Below are positions 24,720 to 32,013 of a DNA stretch of 64,000 nt, piece by piece. The stretch comes from Snuella lapsa (GTDB lineage: Bacteria > Bacteroidota > Bacteroidia > Flavobacteriales > Flavobacteriaceae). How positions within the stretch are numbered: position 1 is the first letter of the stretch; the number at the start of each line of letters is the position of its first letter. The position numbers and the translations under genes are program-made. Under the pieces are notes generated by a model. The model was not told the DNA's origin and did not search any database. It saw only the letters and a list, made by a program, of their open reading frames with translations. The stretch covers positions 27,984 to 91,983 of the forward strand of contig NZ_BAABCY010000055.1 in the NCBI RefSeq assembly GCF_039539345.1. Direction: 5' to 3'.

Positions 24720-24841
24720 CAGTCGATTTTGAAATAAACAAAAGAACAGCACAACAATACTAAAAATAGTTAGGCGAATTTAACCATTTTAAGTTCTAAT
24801 AACAATGTTGTTTTGTTTAAAAAAGTATAAAGAAAGTTGAT

Positions 24842-26158
24842 ATGAGTACAAAAACTGTTGCTTACGTGCCTAATAAGGTAAAAGACATGTCCCTAGCGGC
24901 ATGGGGAAGAAAAGAGATTGAATTAGCCGAAGCAGAAATGCCAGGGCTTATGAGCCTTCGTGAAGAGTATAAAGATTCTCAACCATTAAAGGGTGCTCGA
25001 ATTGCTGGATGTTTACATATGACCATACAAACCGCTGTACTAATAGAAACCTTACAGGCTTTAGGTGCAGAAGTTACGTGGAGCTCTTGTAACATTTTTT
25101 CTACACAAGACCAAGCCGCTGCTGCTATAGCTGCTGCCGGAACAGCTGTTTATGCATGGAAAGATATGACCGAAGAAGAATTTGACTGGTGTATTGAACA
25201 AACTCTTTTCTTTGGGGAGGGCAGAAAACCCCTTAACATGATTCTTGATGATGGAGGCGATTTAACCAACATGGTATTGGATAAATACCCTGAACTTGCA
25301 GGTGGCATTAAAGGCTTATCTGAAGAAACAACAACTGGAGTACACAGACTCTACGAGCGCGTTAAAAATGGCACATTACCTATGCCTGCGATAAATGTTA
25401 ATGACTCGGTAACAAAATCTAAATTCGATAATAAATACGGATGCCGAGAAAGTGCAGTTGATGCGATTCGTCGTGCTACCGATGTGATGCTTGCAGGTAA
25501 ACGTGTAGTAGTTTGCGGTTACGGTGATGTTGGCAAGGGTACTGCTGCATCCTTTAAAGGTGCTGGAAGCATTGTTACAGTTACCGAAATCGATCCTATT
25601 TGTGCTTTACAGGCTGCTATGGACGGTTTTGAAGTTAAACGATTAGAAACTGTTATCAATAATGCGGATATCGTTATTACAACCACTGGAAATAAAGATA
25701 TCGTAAGAGCCGAGCACTTTAAAGCTATGAAAGATAAAACCATCGTTTGTAACATCGGGCACTTTGACAACGAAATTCAAATGGCTTGGTTAAACGACAA
25801 TTACGGAGACACCAAAAATACCATCAAACCTCAAGTGGACAAATACACTATTGACGGCAATGACATTATTGTTCTAGCCGAGGGTCGTCTAGTAAATCTT
25901 GGTTGTGCTACAGGGCATCCAAGTTTTGTGATGAGTAACTCGTTTACAAACCAAACCCTAGCACAAATTGAACTTTGGAATAATGCTGACGCATATGAAA
26001 ACCAGGTATATATGCTACCCAAGCACTTAGATGAAAAAGTAGCAAAATTACACCTCGAAAAAATTGGCGTAGAACTTACAGAACTTAACGAAGAGCAAGC
26101 AACCTATATAGGTGTTACGGTTGAAGGGCCATACAAGCCTGAGCATTATAGATATTAA
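24842..26158 (+). CDS. ahcY: Adenosylhomocysteinase
   Basis: Cytoplasmic NAD-dependent enzyme that reversibly splits S-adenosylhomocysteine into adenosine and homocysteine, clearing the by-product of methylation. The 438-residue protein shows CLHMTIQTAVLIETL and SSCNIFSTQDQAAAAIA near the N-terminus, the NAD-binding GYGDVGKGTAASF (about 226-238) and a C-terminal PEHYRY. Length is standard for the compact bacterial form. It is a single transcription unit with a strong terminator. Confidence 0.97.
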   Translation: MSTKTVAYVPNKVKDMSLAAWGRKEIELAEAEMPGLMSLREEYKDSQPLKGARIAGCLHMTIQTAVLIETLQALGAEVTWSSCNIFSTQDQAAAAIAAAGTAVYAWKDMTEEEFDWCIEQTLFFGEGRKPLNMILDDGGDLTNMVLDKYPELAGGIKGLSEETTTGVHRLYERVKNGTLPMPAINVNDSVTKSKFDNKYGCRESAVDAIRRATDVMLAGKRVVVCGYGDVGKGTAASFKGAGSIVTVTEIDPICALQAAMDGFEVKRLETVINNADIVITTTGNKDIVRAEHFKAMKDKTIVCNIGHFDNEIQMAWLNDNYGDTKNTIKPQVDKYTIDGNDIIVLAEGRLVNLGCATGHPSFVMSNSFTNQTLAQIELWNNADAYENQVYMLPKHLDEKVAKLHLEKIGVELTELNEEQATYIGVTVEGPYKPEHYRY

Positions 26159-26176
26159 AAATTTTAGAATCCCAAA

Positions 26177-26208
26177 TAAAAAAACCAAGCAGTTGCTTGG
26201 TTTTTTTA
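26177..26208 (+). terminator. Terminator after ahcY
   Basis: AAACCAAGC, loop AGTT, GCTTGGTTT followed by TTTT, with A-run on the other side, so it could act in both directions. Confidence 0.88.
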
Positions 26209-26346
26209 TTTAGATGATTGCCAAGACATGTTCTTTTTTTGTGCCTTTATAGCCTCAGTCCATTTCAACATCTAAAAAAAGCCTTCCAACAAATTTTACA
26301 TACTTGTTTCCAGATTGACTAAAATTATTCATATTTTGTATCATAT

Positions 26347-26817
26347 ATGTCATATGAGGATAATAAAATAAAAGTGCCTCGTTTTAATGAGGCTGCAGGG
26401 TTTTATACTACTAAAAAACGCTCAAAGATCATGAGCAAAATTCGGAGTAAAAACACCAAACCCGAACTTATATTTAGAAAAGCTTTATGGGCAAAAGGCA
26501 TTCGTTATCGTGTGGATAGCAAACAACTTCCTGGGCGACCAGACGTATCCATTAAAAAATACAAATTAGCCATTTTTATTGATGGCGAATTTTGGCATGG
26601 TTACAACTGGAGCGAACGTAAAAAATCAATTAAAAAGAACCGAGCATTTTGGATTCCAAAAATAGAACGCAACCTACAACGCGATAAAGAGGTTAATCTC
26701 CAACTCTACGAAATGGGCTTCTCTGTATTTAGGTTTTGGGCTAACGAAATTAAAACAGATTTAAATCGTTGTATTAACGATGTACTTGTTTACATATCTA
26801 CAGGAACTACCAATTAA
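26347..26817 (+). CDS. Vsr-like DNA mismatch endonuclease without the structural zinc ligands
   Basis: A 156-residue protein of the very-short-patch repair endonuclease family, with KIMSKIRSKNTKPELIFRKAL, PGRPDVSIKKYKLAIFIDG (Asp66) and FWHGYNW (about 82-88). Vsr nicks T:G mismatches left by deamination of 5-methylcytosine. In E. coli Vsr a zinc is held by Cys66, His71, Cys73 and Cys117; the corresponding cysteines here are replaced (GEFWHGYNW, FWANEI). No cytosine methyltransferase is next to it. The start ATG at 26347 gives the usual length with a modest N-terminal extension. Confidence 0.88.
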   Translation: MSYEDNKIKVPRFNEAAGFYTTKKRSKIMSKIRSKNTKPELIFRKALWAKGIRYRVDSKQLPGRPDVSIKKYKLAIFIDGEFWHGYNWSERKKSIKKNRAFWIPKIERNLQRDKEVNLQLYEMGFSVFRFWANEIKTDLNRCINDVLVYISTGTTN

Positions 26818-27082
26818 TCACACCTGTTAATTAATAGAATTATGGCTGTTAAAAACGTGTCTTATTTTAAAGTATTTTCTTGTTTGGTTTTTTTCAATGA
26901 AAAATATTAAACGTTACTAAACAACAAGTTATCTATTTTTACGTGCAAACAATTTGATTATAAACCTCCTACCAATAATGTTTTAATCGCATGACCGATA
27001 AAGGTTATGCATGATTTCATGAAACATTGTTAAATTTAAGATAGTATTAATTCATTAAGAAAGAACCTTACAAACTAAACAA

Positions 27083-29728
27083 ATGCATTACCTATTAAAA
27101 CTTTCGTGTATTGTAACAACTATTATTACGCTTCAAAACTGCACTCAAGTAGAAAGCAAAGCTATTCCTATTGAAAACAAACTTATTGAAGTTAAAATAG
27201 ATACCGATGGCAACCCTGAGGATATTTCAATTACACCCTTTGCAGGACCAGATATTGTTCCTAGTCCCGCCTGTCTGGCAGTTTCACCTTCAGGAGAAGT
27301 ATATGTTGGTGTGGATATGATGGGATCTCTTGGAAAAGAACCAGGAAAAGGAAGCATTATAAAACTAATCGACAGTGATAATGATGGTAAAGCAGACTTA
27401 TATTCTGAGTATGCCAAAGTTGATAATCCAAGAGGTGTTTTTGTTTTAGGAGACCAACTTTTTGTACTTCACACTACCTTTTCGAAAGCAACGGGTGTGG
27501 CCACAGGAATGAATCTTGTTGTTTTTGAAGATAAAGATCATGATGATGTTGCAGACGGTCCTTCTAAACCCATTATCGAAAACATTTGTTCTCCTGCTCA
27601 TATTGCAAAGAGAGGAACCGATCATGCGACCAATGGTATTCGAATGGGGATTGATGGATGGATTTACATTGCAGTAGGTGATTTTGGTTTCCATAATGCT
27701 ACAGACAGTACTGGAAAAAAAATGACCATGCTAGGTGGCGGTGTTGTTAGGGTTAGACCAGACGGCACAGAAATGGAGATCTACACACACGGATTGAGAA
27801 ATATTTATGATGTTGCTATAGACCCTTATATGAACATTTACACCAGAGGGAACACCAACGATGGAGGGGGCTGGAATGTGAGATTTGCCCATCATATCCA
27901 ATCTGGAGAATATGGATACCCTGTTTTATTCAAGCACTTTACCAATGAAATCATTCCAGCTCTAGTAGACGTTGGTGGTGGTTCTGGCACAGGAGCTCTT
28001 TTTATGGATGACAACAGATGGCCTGAGCAATACAACCATGTTCCTATGATGGCAGACTGGGGAAGAAACCAATTATTTATCCATCGCGTTTCCCCAGACG
28101 GTGCGAGTTTTAAACAAACAGAGGAGGCATTTGTTAAGTTAGCCCAAATTACCGATCTGGACATCGATGCTTCTGGGCGCTTGTATATGAGTGCGTGGGA
28201 CGGCGCCGGATATTCTGGAAATCCAGACAAAGGTTTTGTTACTAGAGCTGTTCCAAAAAATTGGGAATACCAAGCCTTTCCTAACCTTAAAAAACTTTCT
28301 GTAAAAGAATTAGCAGCATTACTTAAAGAACGATCGGCTACTGTTAGGTTATACGCCCAACAAGAGTTAATTACCAGATCTGCAAAAAAAGCAGCCGTAG
28401 CTGCCTGGGATATTGCTTCTAATAAAGAACTCCCTTTAGACAGCAGAGTTGCCGCTATATTTGCTTATGCGCAAATTAATTACAAAGGAACGCTTGAAAA
28501 TTTAATAGAACTAAGTCATGACAAAGCAGTTAAAGAATTTGCCTTACGGGCTATGACCGATCGCAAATCAAGACTAAAGGACATTCCAACAGACCTATTT
28601 ATCGATGCATTAAATGATCCTTCCGATCGCGTTAAAGCGGCAGCTATAATTGGACTAGGTCGCATAGGCGACCAAAAAGCAGCAAAGGCTCTATTACAAA
28701 TTCCTGTTCCTGCCAATGCTACAGTACCAGCTAAGGGAACAGAAGGTCCTCATGCAACCCCCAACAGCGCTATTATCCCTGCTCATTTGGCAGTAAAGGC
28801 CTTAGTTGACATGAATGCTATAGACCCTTGCATACAAGCCGTTAAGAATGAGGCATCAGCTTTAGGTATCTGGGCATTAAAATACATGCATGACACACGT
28901 GCAGTAAATGGACTTATTGAAGCCTATAATACTTCTGTAAACGATCTCTTTAAAGAAGAAATCCTTACAACACTATCAAGATTATATAAAAAAGAAGCCC
29001 CATATGATGGTTCTTGGTGGTGGAGTACACGTCCAGACACACATGGTCCTTATTATAAAAGTATAACTTGGGAAGGCTCTCCAAAAATTGAAACTTTCTT
29101 AACTAAAGTTTGGGAGCAAGTTAATGATAGCGAAAAAAGCCTTTTCGTAAACTTAAACGAAAAGCACCGCATGGGAATTGCTGCTTTTGGAGGCGAAGAA
29201 GTAAAAACAACTAAAGAAGAAACCAAAGTTGATCTTGAAAAAATAAAAAATACGAAAGGGCAAATAGGCAAAACATCCATTGAAGATGTTATGATTGCCA
29301 TTTCCAAAATTAAGGGTGATCCTGCCAAAGGAGAAAAACTATTTACCCAACAAGGTTGTGTTGCCTGTCATAGTATCAAAAAAGGTGAGGCTTTAAAAGG
29401 ACCTTATATGGGACAAATTGGCTCTATTATGACGCGTGAGCAAATTGCAGAATCCATATTAAAACCAAACGCATCCATTTCGCAAGGGTTTGCAACAGTA
29501 ATGATACATACCAAAGACGACAAAAGTTATGCTGGGTTTGTAACTTCAGAGACTCCAGACAAATTGGTAATGCGTAATATCGCTGGACAGGAGTTTACTA
29601 TAAAAACCAGTGACATTAGTAGTCGGGATGAATTGGAAACATCAATGATGCCTGCCGGGTTGGCCAATGCGCTTTCGTTCGAGGAATTTGCCTCTCTGGT
29701 AACTTACTTATCTAAACAGAAAAAGTGA
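27083..29728 (+). CDS. Large secreted haem-binding protein: beta-propeller, HEAT repeats and C-terminal cytochrome c
   Basis: An 881-residue exported protein, probably a lipoprotein (signal 1-20 with Cys at about 20). Domains in order: a propeller like soluble glucose/sorbosone dehydrogenases (about 35-395, with calcium-like DSDNDGKADLYSEY), helical HEAT-type repeats (about 400-620) and a C-terminal haem c domain with CVACH at 759-763 followed by GPYMGQIGSIMTREQIAESI. This is the PVC-type heme-binding layout common in Planctomycetes and marine Bacteroidetes. The substrate is unknown. The gene stands alone with its own terminator. Confidence 0.88.
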   Translation: MHYLLKLSCIVTTIITLQNCTQVESKAIPIENKLIEVKIDTDGNPEDISITPFAGPDIVPSPACLAVSPSGEVYVGVDMMGSLGKEPGKGSIIKLIDSDNDGKADLYSEYAKVDNPRGVFVLGDQLFVLHTTFSKATGVATGMNLVVFEDKDHDDVADGPSKPIIENICSPAHIAKRGTDHATNGIRMGIDGWIYIAVGDFGFHNATDSTGKKMTMLGGGVVRVRPDGTEMEIYTHGLRNIYDVAIDPYMNIYTRGNTNDGGGWNVRFAHHIQSGEYGYPVLFKHFTNEIIPALVDVGGGSGTGALFMDDNRWPEQYNHVPMMADWGRNQLFIHRVSPDGASFKQTEEAFVKLAQITDLDIDASGRLYMSAWDGAGYSGNPDKGFVTRAVPKNWEYQAFPNLKKLSVKELAALLKERSATVRLYAQQELITRSAKKAAVAAWDIASNKELPLDSRVAAIFAYAQINYKGTLENLIELSHDKAVKEFALRAMTDRKSRLKDIPTDLFIDALNDPSDRVKAAAIIGLGRIGDQKAAKALLQIPVPANATVPAKGTEGPHATPNSAIIPAHLAVKALVDMNAIDPCIQAVKNEASALGIWALKYMHDTRAVNGLIEAYNTSVNDLFKEEILTTLSRLYKKEAPYDGSWWWSTRPDTHGPYYKSITWEGSPKIETFLTKVWEQVNDSEKSLFVNLNEKHRMGIAAFGGEEVKTTKEETKVDLEKIKNTKGQIGKTSIEDVMIAISKIKGDPAKGEKLFTQQGCVACHSIKKGEALKGPYMGQIGSIMTREQIAESILKPNASISQGFATVMIHTKDDKSYAGFVTSETPDKLVMRNIAGQEFTIKTSDISSRDELETSMMPAGLANALSFEEFASLVTYLSKQKK

Positions 29729-29747
29729 TGACATAACATATTCATAT

Positions 29748-29795
29748 AAAAATTCCCAGGTTGTATAACAGCCTGAGAATTTTTATATTTTTTTA
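29748..29795 (+). terminator. Terminator after the haem-binding protein gene
   Basis: Arms AAAAATTCCCAGG and CCTGAGAATTTTT form a 12-13-bp stem with one mismatch, followed by ATATTTTTTT. It may also serve the convergent small gene at 29822. Confidence 0.85.
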
Positions 29796-29821
29796 ATGAT
29801 AAGAGAAGACTATAAACCTAA

Positions 29822-30094
29822 TCACTCAACCATATCTTCTTCAAAATACCACCACAGACTAGAATCAATAATAGATTTCATTTTAATGATGTCAACACCT
29901 TCTTTTAAAAATACCGTAATATTTTCATTAGCTCTATTTTGTCCTACCGTTTCACGAATTTCTATAAAATCTATCTCGTTAAAACGCACCAAATGTCTTT
30001 TAATTTTTTCATCTAGCGATTCATCTCCCAAGAAAATTTTAATGGTTTGTTGATTTGGGGAATTTCTAATCTCAGATCTAAAAGGGACGTTCAT
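29822..30094 (-). CDS. Small conserved-looking cytoplasmic protein
   Basis: A 90-residue protein with no signal peptide or membrane helix. It contains alternating hydrophobic and charged residues (FLGDESLDEKIKRHLVRFNE, ITVFLKEGVDIIKMKSIIDS) and ends in an acidic WWYFEEDMVE. The composition looks like a real globular alpha/beta protein. I do not recognise the family. It is convergent with the haem-binding protein gene. An overlapping plus-strand frame here has an unconvincing Ser/Ile-rich product. Confidence 0.6.
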   Translation of the reverse strand: MNVPFRSEIRNSPNQQTIKIFLGDESLDEKIKRHLVRFNEIDFIEIRETVGQNRANENITVFLKEGVDIIKMKSIIDSSLWWYFEEDMVE

Positions 30095-30204
30095 ATGCTC
30101 AATTGTTTAGAAAGAATAATTATTTACATGCTATTAAATTACTTAATTATTTCCATAAAATCAATAAAGACTATTCTAAAAATTAACGCTATTGGTAAAT
30201 CTAT

Positions 30205-30837
30205 TTAAATGTCGAAGTTAAATGTGGCTATTAGTCTAATCGTATTAGTCTTTACATTTCCACTCAACATTGTTTTATACTTATTAACATCTGTTAGCCC
30301 TAGCTCGTTTCTTACCTGTATTATTAAATCCAAATAGTCATTTAAGCGAAATGTTGTGCCTGTCCCTAATGCCAAGCCAAAATTATAATCTTCAAAATTT
30401 ATAAACAATGACATAAGACCGTTTGGTTTCCCCTGATTAAAGTAATTTACAAAACCTCCCCCGTCAACAAAAAATGACCGTTTGTTCCCAAATTTATAAC
30501 GAATCAGAAATGGTATGTTGAAAAAATCATGCCCTTCCGTTACTGTACTCTCGTAGCTAGAACTATTGTAACTATTATAATATCGGACATCTCTTTTCTT
30601 TTTCCATCTTTCAAAATTCACACCCGTAATCACTGAAACAAATGGCTTTAAGGCAACTTCAATATTGACTCCTAAGGTTGGCACCACCATAAAATTCTTG
30701 TCGGTTTCGTAATCCATACCTCTTAAGCTAGATACTTGCCCTCCAATATTAGCACCAACTTTCAGATTAATTTGAGAAAAAACACTTGGCAAACTAAATA
30801 ATGTTACCAAAAGAAAAATATAAAAATTCTTTTTCAT
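30205..30837 (-). CDS. Outer-membrane beta-barrel protein (PorT-like)
   Basis: A 210-residue exported protein with a signal peptide (about 1-22, ending VFSQ) and alternating-hydrophobicity strands typical of an 8-stranded barrel, ending in TIRLIATFNFDI. It resembles the PorT-type outer-membrane barrel family of Bacteroidetes. ATG at 30837 is chosen because the signal peptide begins there; an in-frame ATG at 30858 adds seven residues. The partner and role are unknown. Confidence 0.82.
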   Translation of the reverse strand: MKKNFYIFLLVTLFSLPSVFSQINLKVGANIGGQVSSLRGMDYETDKNFMVVPTLGVNIEVALKPFVSVITGVNFERWKKKRDVRYYNSYNSSSYESTVTEGHDFFNIPFLIRYKFGNKRSFFVDGGGFVNYFNQGKPNGLMSLFINFEDYNFGLALGTGTTFRLNDYLDLIIQVRNELGLTDVNKYKTMLSGNVKTNTIRLIATFNFDI

Positions 30838-30979
30838 CTGTCTAGAATATTTTCGCATTAAACCTTAGGTGACTATTTAAATTTCACCTTTCGGTTTTGT
30901 TTTGGGATCCGAAAATACGAATTTTTACACAAATATTCTTCTGTTTTGGAGGGCTTGTTAAATTCATTGCATAAGCCAT

Positions 30980-31999
30980 TTATTCAACTAATTTAAGCGA
31001 TGTTAAGTCATGGAAAAAAAACGTTTTATCATCGTTCATAGACACAAATAAACCGTTTGTAAACTTACTCCCCAAATCGATCGTCGTTACGTCACAACCA
31101 TCCGTTTCGGTCGTTCCTAAATTAATTTCCTTTATAAATACATTTGTTTTTAAATCAAAAACATTAAAAGTATGTGCTTGCTGATTGGATACTATTAAAA
31201 ACCCTTTGTCCGCATATCTTGCAATAGCAATACCTTCTATATCATCCTTAAAATATTCACCTCCAAACAGTGAAATTTCATCATCACCTTGACTAGGGTT
31301 AGCATGATATTTTCTTATACCAACACCCTCATCAGAATAATATACAAGTCCTAAAGTATCATCGACTGCTATGGCTTCAATTTCCTTTTGTCCACTAAAC
31401 GCCCCTATTTTTCTAAGTAATTTTGCTTTTACCCCTAATGAATCTGCTTTCAATTCATATTGATACAAATAACCTTCTTTAGGCCCTTGTTTTCTACTTA
31501 CAAAAACCGAAACCCGATCTGTAACTGGTTCCTTATAGATTGAAACCCCCATTGGCCGTTTCATTTCTACATTGGTTTCATCTTCAAAAACCTTAAGACC
31601 TCCTTGATCCAATGGTTTCATATCGGGAACTGAGTATACACGAATTTGATGTTTTTCTCTTTCAGAGAATACCATAATATCTGTTTTTGTGCTGTCCGAC
31701 AACTTAAAACCATACTCTACATCTACATTGTTAGGGTAGCTAACATTGGTAAGACTTTTTTCGGCTATAATTTTCCCTTTCAAATCAAAAGCATACACTC
31801 CACCATTAACTTCGTCTTTATCTGTACCAAATACAATACTTTGTTCTGGATTGTCTTTATTTACCCAAATAGCAGGGTCATCGGTGTCGTGAGGTGTTTT
31901 TTCGGTAACTGTTACCGCTACAATTTCGGGCAATTTACTAACGCATGCGAGAAAACACACAACAACGCCAAAAACAATATTTGCCTTTAGTTTATTCAT
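30980..31999 (-). CDS. Beta-propeller phytase
   Basis: A 339-residue secreted or lipid-anchored enzyme of the 3-phytase (beta-propeller) family that removes phosphate from inositol hexakisphosphate in a calcium-dependent way. The N-terminal signal ends near FLACVSK. Family segments are TPHDTDDPAIWVNKDNPEQS, GTDKDEVNGGVYAFDLKGK, YPNNVDVEYGF, RPMGVSIYK and EIEAIAVDDTLGLVYYSDE. The ATG at 31999 is chosen; a GTG at 32011 is also possible. The gene follows the receptor directly, so the pair probably imports phosphate-bearing phytate fragments. Confidence 0.93.
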   Translation of the reverse strand: MNKLKANIVFGVVVCFLACVSKLPEIVAVTVTEKTPHDTDDPAIWVNKDNPEQSIVFGTDKDEVNGGVYAFDLKGKIIAEKSLTNVSYPNNVDVEYGFKLSDSTKTDIMVFSEREKHQIRVYSVPDMKPLDQGGLKVFEDETNVEMKRPMGVSIYKEPVTDRVSVFVSRKQGPKEGYLYQYELKADSLGVKAKLLRKIGAFSGQKEIEAIAVDDTLGLVYYSDEGVGIRKYHANPSQGDDEISLFGGEYFKDDIEGIAIARYADKGFLIVSNQQAHTFNVFDLKTNVFIKEINLGTTETDGCDVTTIDLGSKFTNGLFVSMNDDKTFFFHDLTSLKLVE

Positions 32000-32013
32000 T
32001 GTTATCTTCACTT

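Noticed and set aside
24721..24841. Possible riboswitch in the ahcY leader
   Set aside because: Only weak CAAC/GTTG pairing is visible, and no SAH or SAM aptamer motif could be recognised.
29796..30053. An 85-codon plus-strand frame overlapping the small gene at 29822-30094
   Set aside because: Its product is a Ser/Ile-rich chance frame; the minus-strand product looks like a folded protein.
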